NCBI GenBank assembly: GCA_041736705.1
Contig: JBGSTC010000016.1
Coordinates: 1-64,000, forward strand
Source of the DNA: GWE2-51-13 sp041736705
Lineage (GTDB): Bacteria > Bacillota_I > Bacilli_A > Erysipelotrichales > Erysipelotrichaceae
Direction of reading: 5' to 3'
DNA length: 64,000 nt
Shown piece after piece: positions 1-7,917 of this stretch. A program made the translations under genes and the position numbers. The stretch's first letter is position 1. Each line of letters opens with the position of its first letter. The notes beneath the pieces were generated by a model. The model ran no database searches and was not told the DNA's origin. It was given only the letters and a program-made list of their open reading frames with translations.

Positions 1-84
1 TCTTTCATGAAAGGCTTCCTCCGTCTTGATTGTTGTGCTGTCAGGCTCTTCAATCTTACCACGGAGGATTTTTATTTGACTCAT
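1..84 (-). CDS. partial CDS, unknown protein (N-terminus only)
   Basis: An open frame runs from an ATG at 84-82 off the left edge of the window, giving 28 codons that begin MSQIKILRGKIEEP. It is charged and looks soluble. A weak purine stretch (AAAAAGAGC) lies upstream. Too little is present to assign a family. A plus-strand frame is open over the same bases but reads as Cys/Phe/Leu-rich non-protein-like sequence, so the minus frame is preferred. The plus-oriented hairpin just upstream (105-133) is hard to reconcile with this gene. Confidence 0.35.
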   Translation of the reverse strand, partial: MSQIKILRGKIEEPDSTTIKTEEAFHER

Positions 85-104
85 CGCTTAAGCTCTTTTT
101 TACT

Positions 105-133
105 CCCCTGTAGAACAGGGGGTTTCTTTTTAC
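105..133 (+). terminator. hairpin plus T-tract, plus orientation
   Basis: CCCCTG, loop TAGAA, CAGGGG, then TTTCTTTTT on the plus strand. This is a short intrinsic terminator pointing right, yet no plus-strand gene is evident to its left. On the minus strand the hairpin is followed by A-rich sequence, so it would not terminate leftward transcription. Confidence 0.45.
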
Positions 134-147
134 AAAGAAAATAATAA

Positions 148-173
148 ACCGCGGCCGATTGTCGGTCCGCGGT
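148..173 (-). terminator. terminator of the TIM-barrel isomerase gene
   Basis: Read leftward, ACCGCGG and CCGCGGT form a 7-bp stem followed by TTTATTATTTTCTTT. It begins a few bases after the stop of the 185-1078 gene. Confidence 0.75.
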
Positions 174-184
174 CGATCTCTTTC

Positions 185-1078
185 TTATCTGCGAATATGC
201 ATGCTTTCCAACATCGAATTGAAGACGATCATGCTGACGATCGTATCGGGGACGTTAAGTTCGGTCTCCAATGAACAAAACCCGTGATAATCCCCGTCTT
301 TCAAGATCTGAAGGATTTCTTTATACGCGACATCCCCTTGTCCTAAAATCGAAGGTTTGAATGGTTTGATCTCATGGAGGACATATTTCAGATCCTTGAT
401 GTGGATGTGGCCGATCGACTTGAATATCGAACGCATCTCTTCTTCCAGGGTCGCATTGAGATACTTGCGCGGGATCCTGTCTTTCACCGATTGATAGGAG
501 TTCGCCGGATCCCAAAGTAACTTGAAGTGCGGGGATTGGAAATGATCGGTGATCCGTTTGGTCATCGTTCCTTTCGGGAGATGACAGTACGGGCAGTTCT
601 CCAACAATAAGGTGACACCGGCGTTTTCCGCCATCTTAACGGGGGTGCGGAAACGGTCGATGATGAGGAATTGATCGTCGTCGTCACCGATGACGATCCG
701 GTTTTCAGGGGATCGAAACGAGAAGACACGGATATTGGAACATCCCATGATCTTCGCGATTTTCAACGTGTGCTCCAGTGCGGCGACATGTTCGGCATAG
801 GTACCGATGAACGCAGGATACGCGGGATCGAATTTTCGCAAAGCGTCTTGATCGCGCAGCGGTGTCATCAAGAACAAGGTGCTGGCCAATACAACCACCT
901 GCATTTCATATTTCTGAATGAGTTCATAAGCATGACGCGCATCTTCTTCGCTGAGCTGTTCAACCGTCTTACCCCAAATTGAATGGATTTCAATATAAGG
1001 GTAGCCAAGTTTACGGCATTTCTTGAGCGCTTCTTCGAAGTCGGAGTTGACTTGATCGGTAATGATACAACGCTTCAT
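185..1078 (-). CDS. sugar phosphate isomerase/epimerase family protein (xylose isomerase-like TIM barrel)
   Basis: 297 residues, the usual length of the AP endonuclease 2/xylose-isomerase-like TIM-barrel family, which isomerises or epimerises sugars, inositols or keto acids with a divalent metal. Likely metal ligands are visible: Glu160 (LLLEN), Asp190 (LLWDPAN), His224/His226 (GHIHIKD) and Glu271 (SLETEL). No signal peptide or membrane segment, so cytoplasmic. It has its own promoter (1126-1154) and terminator and is transcribed alone. The binding lipoprotein upstream may be unrelated. Substrate cannot be read from sequence. Confidence 0.8.
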   Translation of the reverse strand: MKRCIITDQVNSDFEEALKKCRKLGYPYIEIHSIWGKTVEQLSEEDARHAYELIQKYEMQVVVLASTLFLMTPLRDQDALRKFDPAYPAFIGTYAEHVAALEHTLKIAKIMGCSNIRVFSFRSPENRIVIGDDDDQFLIIDRFRTPVKMAENAGVTLLLENCPYCHLPKGTMTKRITDHFQSPHFKLLWDPANSYQSVKDRIPRKYLNATLEEEMRSIFKSIGHIHIKDLKYVLHEIKPFKPSILGQGDVAYKEILQILKDGDYHGFCSLETELNVPDTIVSMIVFNSMLESMHIRR

Positions 1079-1125
1079 GAGGTCGCTCTCCCTTCTTGTG
1101 AAACGATGAACTTCTTATACTCATT

Positions 1126-1154
1126 AGTGTAAACAAAAAACGGTCTATTGTCAA
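1126..1154 (-). promoter_or_regulatory. sigma-A type promoter for the isomerase gene
   Basis: Leftward TTGACA, 17-bp spacer, TACACT. The promoter overlaps the loop and 3' arm of the hairpin that ends the neighbouring binding-protein gene. Confidence 0.7.
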
Positions 1155-1175
1155 TGTGCTAACAAAGAACCGTTT
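1138..1175 (-). terminator. long-loop hairpin after the binding-protein gene
   Basis: AAACGGT and ACCGTTT flank a 24-base loop, and leftward the 3' arm runs into TTTTTTG. It is a plausible terminator for the 1215-2678 gene, but the loop is long. Confidence 0.4.
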
Positions 1176-1214
1176 CATTATTGTTTCAGCGAAGAAACAT
1201 CAGAATCAGAGCAT

Positions 1215-2678
1215 CTATTCGCTAAAGGCGAGGGTCGATATCCGAATCGATCCGTCCGATAAAAGCGATGGTTCGCTCAATCGTGTCGACAAAGCATGAT
1301 GACGGACGATTTTCGTCAAAGGTAGAAGCACCCCTTCTTCGACCAGGATTTCTTCGATGCGCATCAGCGCATCCTTACGTAATGCCGGATCGACGTTGCG
1401 GTTGACACTCAGCAACAACGAATCGATCTCCGGATGCTGGATTCTCAAAGGATTGACCACATCGACACCCATCATCGCATCCAGGAAATCCCCTCCGTCG
1501 GCCAAGGCATATTCCCATACAAATACCGTCAAATCAAAGGCTTTTTCAGTTATAAAGGATGTCGAAAGGTCGTCTTGCGACAGTTCGCTTACCGTAATGC
1601 TTGTGAACCCGCTGTTGGTCAGCGCTTCTTTGACGTAATCGACCGGTTTGTAATCCTCCGGGAAAACCGATGTAACCAACTGGATATTTTCTCCCATCCA
1701 GGATTCCGAAGTACTTCCAAAATCCAGTTCGATCGGCGAATTCCCGAAGACACCCTTCCCGAACAGATTGTCCAACTTCTGCGAACCCACCGTCGTGGCC
1801 AGGGCATCCAAGTCGATCGCCGCCATCAATGCTTTTCGAAACGCTTTCTTCTCAAGTTTCAAATTCGCCATGCTTTGCATACGAATGCCAAGATAGGCTG
1901 TCGCCGCCGTGTCACCATGAACCCATTGTACGCCTTCCACTTCGTTGAGTTCATCTTCGGCATTAACGGGTACATCCAAAACGATCTGAACCTCCCCATC
2001 CCGCAGTTTCGTCAACGCTTCGTTGATTTCGGTTTTCACGATCGCCACTTCGCCGATCACTGCCTTCTCGCCATGATAGTTATCATACCGTGTCAGTTTG
2101 ATGGTTTTATTCTTCCCGCCGGAAACAAACTTATACGGACCCGTCCCGATCGGGAATTCATCGAGTTTATCGTTTTCGTCGCTATCCGCCGGAATCATCG
2201 CGAACATCGGGTTGGCCAATTTCGAGAACAACGTCCCGTCGGGATAATTCATCGTCATCTCGACATGCGTCGCATCCAACGCCTTCACTTCCTTGATCGA
2301 ATCGGTCCAGTCCGTGCTTTGCGCTTCGATGAGATGCATTAAACTATAAACGACGGACGCCGAATCGAAGGTCGTCCCGTCATGGAAAGTGATTCCGCTT
2401 TTCAAATTCACGACGCACTTCATTCCGCTCTCATCGCAAACCGGCAGTCCTTCCGCCAACAAGGGTACGAATTCGTCGTCGCTCAAAATGATCAAGGTTT
2501 CGAAGAGTTGACCCTGTACGAACGTTGCCTCCCGACCCTCAAGACGCGTCGGCACCAAACTCAGCGGATATTCGGGAATGGCGATCGTCAATGAATCGAC
2601 CGTCTCCTCTTTCGTTGCACACGCCCCCAGCATCGATCCGACCAAACACATCGCCAATATCATTTTAACGATCCGCAT
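1215..2678 (-). CDS. ABC transporter substrate-binding lipoprotein, family 5 (oligopeptide type)
   Basis: 487 residues. A lipoprotein signal peptide with lipobox LGAC puts the lipidated Cys at residue 20. The body matches the SBP_bac_5 fold of Opp/Dpp-type importers: an N-terminal strand IAIPEYP, the family-typical segment around VVNLKSGITFHDGTTFDS, and a GTGPYKF motif near the middle. The protein would capture peptides or another ligand outside the membrane. No permease or ATPase genes are adjacent, so it is an orphan here and must use a transporter encoded elsewhere. The start has a GGGAGGG Shine-Dalgarno site. Confidence 0.88.
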   Translation of the reverse strand: MRIVKMILAMCLVGSMLGACATKEETVDSLTIAIPEYPLSLVPTRLEGREATFVQGQLFETLIILSDDEFVPLLAEGLPVCDESGMKCVVNLKSGITFHDGTTFDSASVVYSLMHLIEAQSTDWTDSIKEVKALDATHVEMTMNYPDGTLFSKLANPMFAMIPADSDENDKLDEFPIGTGPYKFVSGGKNKTIKLTRYDNYHGEKAVIGEVAIVKTEINEALTKLRDGEVQIVLDVPVNAEDELNEVEGVQWVHGDTAATAYLGIRMQSMANLKLEKKAFRKALMAAIDLDALATTVGSQKLDNLFGKGVFGNSPIELDFGSTSESWMGENIQLVTSVFPEDYKPVDYVKEALTNSGFTSITVSELSQDDLSTSFITEKAFDLTVFVWEYALADGGDFLDAMMGVDVVNPLRIQHPEIDSLLLSVNRNVDPALRKDALMRIEEILVEEGVLLPLTKIVRHHALSTRLSEPSLLSDGSIRISTLAFSE

Positions 2679-2758
2679 ATCTTACCCTCCCGCATCCTTA
2701 CTTGTATTTTAGACCAATTTCTGGGGAAAGTATATACGGCGATGGGGAGGTAAAAGAA

Positions 2759-2776
2759 AACGGACCGAAGTCCGTT
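2759..2776 (-). terminator. terminator of the PTS IIB/IIA-AEC operon
   Basis: AACGGAC, loop CGAA, GTCCGTT, then leftward TTCTTTTAC. It touches the stop codon of the AEC gene and separates it from the binding-lipoprotein gene. Confidence 0.75.
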
Positions 2777-3687
2777 CACCAAACCCATTGGGCAAGGAAG
2801 ATGATGCTTGGAAGCGTAACGATGCAAAGAAGGGTCGTCACGATGACGATTTTCACACCCTCGGTATAATCCATGTGAAACTGTTGCGCCATGATCGCGA
2901 CGTTGGCTGCGCTCGGTGCGCTGATGGCGATCAGGATCGTCGTTTTCACCATGTCATATTGAGAAGGTACGAATTTGAAGACCAATAAGACCGCTAAAGG
3001 AACGACGACCAGTCGCAACAGAGCCGTGGGATAGACGATCGAGGGGCGAAAGATTTCCTTCAATGTCAACTGAGCCATGTAGACCCCCAAGACAAACATC
3101 GCCAACGGTGAATTCAAGCTTGCCACCACGTTCAAAGTCGACGTCGCCAAGACGGGAAGCGGGATACGGAAGACATAGATGATCAATCCCACGATCGCAC
3201 TGACGATGATGGGGTTGCGGATGAGTTTCTTGACTTGCAACGACTTGGTCGAACTGGTCATGACCGCGATGCCGTAGGTCCACATCGCGATGGACGTGAG
3301 GATTAGGAAAGCGGACAAGTAGAAGACCGCTTCGGTCCCCAACGATGCCTGGATCAAGGGGATCCCGATGAATCCGGCATTGGAGAAAGCGACGCCGAAT
3401 TGTTCCAGACGATGCTTACGGAAGAAAATCCTCGCGACCAGGACACTGATCCCAAAGGCGACGGCACCCAAGAGCGCCGATACGATCAAGCCTGAAGTCC
3501 GCTCAGGCGTCGCTTCGATCGAGTATGCCCTGATCATAACCAAAGGGGTCACCACGTATAATAAGAGAGCGCCCAGTTCTCTCGAGCCCTGGGCGCTGAT
3601 GATTCCTTTTTTATACATCAGGGTACCGATCCCCATCAAAACGAACATCAGTTCGATCTGATTGAGTAATATCAGTCCCAATTCCAT
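2776..3687 (-). CDS. AEC family transporter (auxin efflux carrier-like permease)
   Basis: 303 residues with about ten hydrophobic helices, typical of AEC permeases that move malate, malonate, auxin-like or other organic anions. N-terminal segment LMFVLMGIGTLMYKKG and a later NAGFIGIPLI motif (Asn-X-Gly-hydrophobic-Gly-hydrophobic-Pro) are characteristic. It begins 4 bp after the PTS IIA gene, so it is the third gene of that operon. No PTS IIC is present, which makes this the only membrane protein of the unit. Substrate unknown. Confidence 0.88.
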   Translation of the reverse strand: MELGLILLNQIELMFVLMGIGTLMYKKGIISAQGSRELGALLLYVVTPLVMIRAYSIEATPERTSGLIVSALLGAVAFGISVLVARIFFRKHRLEQFGVAFSNAGFIGIPLIQASLGTEAVFYLSAFLILTSIAMWTYGIAVMTSSTKSLQVKKLIRNPIIVSAIVGLIIYVFRIPLPVLATSTLNVVASLNSPLAMFVLGVYMAQLTLKEIFRPSIVYPTALLRLVVVPLAVLLVFKFVPSQYDMVKTTILIAISAPSAANVAIMAQQFHMDYTEGVKIVIVTTLLCIVTLPSIIFLAQWVW

Positions 3688-3691
3688 CCGA

Positions 3692-4000
3692 TTAACCTAA
3701 ACGCTTGTAAACTGCAATCAGTTCTTCAGCGATGATTTTGAACGCTTCCGCACTCATCAATTGGTCTTCGGCATGCATGAACAGCATGGAGAACGGTGTT
3801 TGTTCGCCGCAGGCTTCTTTCTGGATCAATTCGGCATGCGCATGATGTCCTTGGACGAACATGTCGGAGCCTTCTTTGATCAGCGCTTCGGCTTCATCGA
3901 ATCTTCCGTTCTTCGCTTCCTGGATGGCTTCGATATACATCGAACGAGCCGTTCCGACGGCGGAGATGATTTGAAACGAAAGCAGTTCCATCCCTTCCAT
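3692..4000 (-). CDS. PTS lactose/cellobiose-type EIIA
   Basis: 102 residues, the size of the three-helix EIIA-Lac/Chb domain. The phosphoryl-carrying His is His76 in FMHAEDQLM, with Asp79 as the conserved metal/structural acid. His52-His53 and His55 are in the preceding helix. It would accept phosphate from HPr and pass it to the EIIB encoded just upstream. The start lies 2 bp past the EIIB stop. No EIIC gene is visible in the window. Confidence 0.9.
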   Translation of the reverse strand: MEGMELLSFQIISAVGTARSMYIEAIQEAKNGRFDEAEALIKEGSDMFVQGHHAHAELIQKEACGEQTPFSMLFMHAEDQLMSAEAFKIIAEELIAVYKRLG

Positions 4001-4002
4001 GA

Positions 4003-4305
4003 TTAAAGTCCCAATGCTTTCTTGGCTTGGGCGATGACTTTCTTTCCGTCCATCATCCCGTAAGCCACCATATCGATCGCTTCTACCGGTTTGCCGGGCA
4101 ATTGGTTCTTGACGTTGTTGAGATTGTAGCGGACTTGCGGGCCTAACAAGACAACATCGGCGTCTTTACCGACACGGCTCGCCTCGGCGACAGGATACGC
4201 TTCGACTTCACATTCGAACCCTTCGGCTGCTGCGGCAGCTCTCATCTTGTTGACCAATAAGCTGGTTGACATCCCGGCTGCGCATAATAGTACGATTTTT
4301 TTCAT
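4003..4305 (-). CDS. PTS lactose/cellobiose-type EIIB
   Basis: 100 residues, full length for the family. The active Cys is Cys8 in VLLCAAGMSTS, which forms the phosphate-binding P-loop-like turn. First gene of an EIIB-EIIA-AEC operon, with a strong GAGGAGG site in front of the ATG. Without an EIIC partner nearby, it may serve a permease encoded elsewhere or a regulatory phosphorelay. Confidence 0.92.
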   Translation of the reverse strand: MKKIVLLCAAGMSTSLLVNKMRAAAAAEGFECEVEAYPVAEASRVGKDADVVLLGPQVRYNLNNVKNQLPGKPVEAIDMVAYGMMDGKKVIAQAKKALGL

Positions 4306-4358
4306 GCTTCATCCTCCTCGGTGTTTCTTGTCACGTTGTTCTTCGTGATTTCTCACTT

Positions 4359-4387
4359 ATTGTATCTCACTTTCAAGCGTTTGTCTT
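4359..4387 (-). promoter_or_regulatory. candidate promoter of the PTS IIB/IIA-AEC operon
   Basis: Leftward AAGACA, 17-bp spacer, TACAAT, about 55 bp upstream of the EIIB start. The -35 matches consensus at four of six positions. Confidence 0.45.
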
Positions 4388-4510
4388 ATTTATTTCGATT
4401 CAATTTATCGTTTTTTACGCTCAAGAACTGAAAATCCTTACCAACTTTTACGCTTCCCGTTTTCAGAACCCTCCGACCGATCGATCGCATCGCTTCCGTC
4501 CCGTATTCGC

Positions 4511-5065
4511 TTACATTTCCCTCTTCTTTTCCTGAAGTCGGTAATACTCGTCCTCGCTCATCGAGTAACAGACATCGTCCGTGATTCGACCATCAGGCAA
4601 TTTATTCGAATATCGCAAAGTTCCTTCGTAGTGGAATCCGGATTTCTCGATGACGCGGCGCGATCTGTGATTGAAGGGGAAATGATAGACGGTGACCATC
4701 TTCAATTTCATCTCTTCAAAGGCATATTTCAGTACGCTATCTACCACTTCGACCGCATATCCTTTTCCCCAGGTCGGTTTCGCCAAGACATAGCCGATCA
4801 TTTTCACATCCGGCGTACTGCGTTTGCGATCCGCATGCAGACCCACGGAACCGATGACTTTCATGCTCTCCTTCTCGACGATCGCCCAAACTTCCTCGTT
4901 CAGGATGAAGTGATGGATGATGGCCAGGGTTTCTTCTTTGTTTTTGTGGGGCATCCACCCAGCGTTGGGTCCGACATCCGGGTCGATGCAATAGGCATAC
5001 GTGTCTTCCAGGTCGGTTTCGCTAAACCCACGTAATATCAATCGGCTTGTCTCCAATGTTTTCAT
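4511..5065 (-). CDS. GNAT N-acetyltransferase, RimJ/RimL type
   Basis: 184 residues. The family opening TSRLILRGFSETDLEDTY is followed by a central GYVLAKPTWGKGYAVE segment that holds the acetyl-CoA pyrophosphate loop (GKGYA) and a late SRRVIEKSGFHYEG motif. Members acetylate ribosomal-protein N termini, antibiotics or small amines. Monocistronic, cytoplasmic. One of five GNAT genes in this window. Confidence 0.85.
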   Translation of the reverse strand: MKTLETSRLILRGFSETDLEDTYAYCIDPDVGPNAGWMPHKNKEETLAIIHHFILNEEVWAIVEKESMKVIGSVGLHADRKRSTPDVKMIGYVLAKPTWGKGYAVEVVDSVLKYAFEEMKLKMVTVYHFPFNHRSRRVIEKSGFHYEGTLRYSNKLPDGRITDDVCYSMSEDEYYRLQEKKREM

Positions 5066-5150
5066 ATCGGCTCCTTGTTACTTATCTTTACTTTCCATTA
5101 TAGTCGATACCTTCAATATATGACGAGTTATCGTGGACCAAAAGAAAAAA

Positions 5151-5168
5151 GGCAGCCGGTTGGCTACC
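5151..5168 (-). terminator. terminator of the NfeD/SPFH operon
   Basis: GGTAGCC, loop AACC, GGCTGCC then TTTTTTCTTTT on the minus strand. It overlaps the stop codon of the SPFH gene. Confidence 0.75.
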
Positions 5169-6102
5169 CTTCTTTGACAGGTTCGATGACTTTCGCGGGT
5201 TCATCCTTTTCCAACATCGCTTTTGCACCGGCCAACAATCCGGCCATGTTCTGCAATTCGGAAGGGATGATGATCTTCGTGGCTTGCCCGTTGGCAACCT
5301 TTTCGAAGGTCTCGTATCCGCGTAAGGTAATATAGGCTTCATTGGGGGACGCGTCGTTGATCAACTTGATCCCGCGGGCTTGCGCTTGGTAGACTCTTTC
5401 AAGCGCCTGCGCTTGACCTTCAGCTTCGAAAATCAAAGCTTGCTTCTTCGCATCGGCACGCAGGACGACGGATTCCTTTTCACCTTCCGCGATCAAGATC
5501 GCAGAACGCTTTTCGCCTTCCGCGTTCAGGATGGCCGAACGACGGTCACGTTCCGCACGCATCTGTTTTTCCATCGCTTCTTGGATATCGCGCGGAGGAA
5601 TGATGTTCTTGACTTCGACACGGTTGACCTTGATTCCCCAAGGGTCGGTCGCTTCATCCAAAATCACGCGCATCTTCGTATTGATGATTTCACGGGAAGT
5701 CAGCGTTTCGTCCAATTCCAGTTCACCGATGATGTTACGCAAGGTCGTCGCGGTCAGGTTTTCGATCGCATTGATCGGATTGACGACACCGTAGGTGTAC
5801 AGTTTGGGATCCAAAATCGCGAAATAGACGACGGTGTCGATCATCATGGTGACATTGTCTTTCGTGATGACCGGTTGCGGAGCGAAGTCCTTCACCAATT
5901 CCTTTAAGCTGACACGGCTGGAAACACGGTCGATGATCGGGATGATGACATGCAGGCCGCGTTGAAGGGTACGATCGTACGCCCCCAAGCGTTCAACGAC
6001 ATAAGCGTTGGATTGCGGGATGATCCTGACGGTATACGTCAATACGATGATGACCAACAGGATGACGAAGAGGAAAATAAACAGCGGAATGAGATAATCC
6101 AT
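5164..6102 (-). CDS. SPFH/band-7 family protein (stomatin-like)
   Basis: 312 residues. One N-terminal membrane helix (about 4-24) is followed by the band-7 domain starting RIIPQSNAYVVERLGAYDRTL, with the WGIKVNRVEVKNIIPP segment that marks stomatin/HflK-like proteins. An Ala/Glu-rich coiled coil (about 185-240) follows. Such proteins form ring assemblies in membrane microdomains and pair with NfeD. The NfeD gene lies 6 bp upstream in the same operon. Confidence 0.92.
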   Translation of the reverse strand: MDYLIPLFIFLFVILLVIIVLTYTVRIIPQSNAYVVERLGAYDRTLQRGLHVIIPIIDRVSSRVSLKELVKDFAPQPVITKDNVTMMIDTVVYFAILDPKLYTYGVVNPINAIENLTATTLRNIIGELELDETLTSREIINTKMRVILDEATDPWGIKVNRVEVKNIIPPRDIQEAMEKQMRAERDRRSAILNAEGEKRSAILIAEGEKESVVLRADAKKQALIFEAEGQAQALERVYQAQARGIKLINDASPNEAYITLRGYETFEKVANGQATKIIIPSELQNMAGLLAGAKAMLEKDEPAKVIEPVKEG

Positions 6103-6108
6103 GGTTCC

Positions 6109-6558
6109 CTACCTTTCTATCGAATCGATTTTTCGAACGATGAGTTTTGCACCTTCGAGCGCCACGATTTCAACCAATTCCCCGGTCTCGATCGCACGGT
6201 TGCCAACACTGATCGCGGCGTAAATCAAACCGTTGAATTTGACTTCGCCCCAACTGTCTTCACTGATGCCTTTGCTGAGATGAACTTGTTGTCCGATGAA
6301 ACGGTCCACGTTGGTCGAAACGACATTCCCGCGAAGGTAAGCCGCCGCCAAAGGACGTACCGCCAACATCGCCAATACGGAAACACCGATAAACGTAAAC
6401 ATTTGTAACACGAATTCCCCGCCCATCCATTGGACAAGCAAGGCTCCGGCCGCCCCGACGGCGAACCAGATGGAAACCAATTGACCCAAGGTCACGACTT
6501 CCACGAGGATCGCGCTTAGGAAGACGATAATCCATAACCAGTCTAGCATGATGATCAC
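6109..6558 (-). CDS. NfeD family membrane protein
   Basis: 149 residues. Membrane helices occupy about 4-75 and an OB-fold-like C-terminal domain follows (about 90-145, with IGQQVHLSKGISEDSWGEV and the closing LVEIVALEGAKLIVRK). This is the short NfeD form without the ClpP-like protease domain. It is made just before its usual partner, the SPFH protein. Its start is 1 bp from the stop of the upstream small gene. Confidence 0.9.
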   Translation of the reverse strand: MIIMLDWLWIIVFLSAILVEVVTLGQLVSIWFAVGAAGALLVQWMGGEFVLQMFTFIGVSVLAMLAVRPLAAAYLRGNVVSTNVDRFIGQQVHLSKGISEDSWGEVKFNGLIYAAISVGNRAIETGELVEIVALEGAKLIVRKIDSIER

Positions 6559-6559
6559 C

Positions 6560-6928
6560 TCAAATCGATGGTCGACTAAAGTCGACGATCAACATCTTAT
6601 CCACTTCATTATACACGATTTTAAACTTACTTCCGTCAGCTTTCAACTGAGCCATTTCACAAATCGAATCACATACGGATTTGGAGGTAATACGGGCATA
6701 GCCGTTCCCGATGGTCACTTTGTGGAGATGCTCGTTCGGAACCAATTGGAGATCGATCTCGCGCTTGGTCACGGGTTTGACGGCGATGCGTCGATGGGTT
6801 TTATCCAACCCGATCGATACATAGCGGACCTCGTCGAGATAGCGGGCGGCGGCTGCATTAAGCGTTAGGTTTCCGGGATTGAGCGTCAAAAGAAGTTGGA
6901 CAGCGTTCCCCGGGATCCATTCGAACAT
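6560..6928 (-). CDS. hypothetical protein, 122 aa
   Basis: Not recognised. 122 residues, no signal peptide or membrane helix, mixed beta-like pattern with many Val/Ile/Lys. It is the first gene of a tight operon with NfeD and SPFH (1-bp and 6-bp gaps) and has a good GAAGGTGA site, so it is very likely a real gene and may act with the SPFH/NfeD membrane assembly. No catalytic motif is seen. Confidence 0.75.
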   Translation of the reverse strand: MFEWIPGNAVQLLLTLNPGNLTLNAAAARYLDEVRYVSIGLDKTHRRIAVKPVTKREIDLQLVPNEHLHKVTIGNGYARITSKSVCDSICEMAQLKADGSKFKIVYNEVDKMLIVDFSRPSI

Positions 6929-6950
6929 AACGTCACCTTCTTTCTCTTAT

Positions 6951-6978
6951 ATTATATTACTTTTCTTATTATTTGCAA
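6951..6978 (-). promoter_or_regulatory. promoter of the hypothetical-NfeD-SPFH operon
   Basis: Leftward TTGCAA, 16-bp spacer, TATAAT in an AT-rich stretch 22 bp upstream of the start codon. Confidence 0.7.
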
Positions 6979-7055
6979 GTACTTATTTTACTTATTATTC
7001 TTCTTTTTCCGTTCTTCCCTCGCTATTCGCCTTATCACACCTCTTTCTAAACGAA

Positions 7056-7078
7056 AATAACGCCAATCAGGCGTTATT
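7056..7078 (-). terminator. terminator of the rhodanese gene
   Basis: AATAACGCC, loop, GGCGTTATT, then leftward TTTTCG. The stem contains the stop codon of the rhodanese gene. Confidence 0.7.
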
Positions 7079-7445
7079 CGGTTTCATACGGCCAATCGAT
7101 GATTCCACCAAAGTCATATACTTTCGTGTAGCCCAACCCAATCAGTTTGGTTGCGGCTTGGGCGGATCGGTTGCCACTGCGACAATAGACGTAAATTTCT
7201 TGGTCAAGATCCTTCAGTAAAGCCAATGTCGACTCGCCGATTTCATCCAAGGGCAAATTGATCGCACCGGGAATCCGTTCATCATTGAATTCTTCCGGCG
7301 TACGGACATCCAACAACACAAATCCCATACTAGCATCCATTTTCTCTTTGGCTTCCTGCGCACTGATTTTCATCGATTTCGCTCCCGTCGTTGAACAAGC
7401 ACTTAAAAACAAGATCATCGTTAGGATAAGTAGGTTTCTTTTCAT
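7074..7445 (-). CDS. rhodanese-like domain lipoprotein
   Basis: 123 residues from the ATG at 7445, which follows a GAGGTGG site; an in-frame TTG 51 bp upstream has no such site and would spoil the signal peptide. Lipobox LSAC gives lipidated Cys17. The single rhodanese domain has LLDVRTPEEFNDERIPGAINLP and the active-site loop CRSGNRS with Cys88. It would transfer sulfane sulfur or act as a redox/sulfur protein on the outer face of the membrane. Transcribed alone. Confidence 0.9.
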   Translation of the reverse strand: MKRNLLILTMILFLSACSTTGAKSMKISAQEAKEKMDASMGFVLLDVRTPEEFNDERIPGAINLPLDEIGESTLALLKDLDQEIYVYCRSGNRSAQAATKLIGLGYTKVYDFGGIIDWPYETE

Positions 7446-7489
7446 GTTCCACCTCAATGAAAACACTTTATCCGAACTTGGATAACGTG

Positions 7490-7820
7490 TCAACAAGGAC
7501 GACTGAAGGCGATTTCCTTCCGGGACGCGGTTGCCCGCCTCCCGGTGTGTTTGTCCCTTGGGACGTCTCGATCATCGAGATTCGGGAACGAATCGTAAAT
7601 GGAAACAATGGAGAGCGGATCGATGCATCTCTTCACATCGGTATTGTTCATGATTTCGTCATCCAAGGTAACACACGTTCACGGCTTGGAAGACATAGGG
7701 TTCGCGACGATCGATCACGATGATATTCGCCCTTAATCCACTTTGCTTCCCTTTCGCATAGAACTCCTTCATCAACTCATTTTCTTTCTCCCTAAGGAAA
7801 CCATATTCGTCATTGTTCAT
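7490..7820 (-). pseudogene. possible frameshifted ORF, unknown family
   Basis: In the 470-bp gap between the rhodanese and acetyltransferase genes, a minus frame from ATG 7820 reads 53 protein-like codons (start MNNDEYGFLREKENEL) to a TGA at 7659. A one-base shift continues as LDDEIMNNTDVKRC for about 57 codons to a TGA at 7490. Composition matches neighbouring genes, but no clear ribosome site is present. Best read as a decayed gene; it could also be chance. Family not recognised. Confidence 0.35.
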
Positions 7821-7898
7821 CCGCATCGATTGTGGATATGAGCCTCTTACGAGAGGACTGAAATATTATTAATCATTGCGACATGATGAACATGAAAA

Positions 7899-7917
7899 AG
7901 CACCCGGCTTGGGTGCT
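7899..7917 (-). terminator. terminator of the GNAT gene at 7916
   Basis: AGCACCC, loop, GGGTGCT, then TTTTTCATG reading left. It overlaps the stop codon. Confidence 0.7.

Noticed and set aside
1434..2342. Long plus-strand open frame opposite the binding-lipoprotein gene
   Set aside because: His/Arg/Phe-rich shadow of a gene with a lipobox and family motifs on the other strand; no ribosome site.
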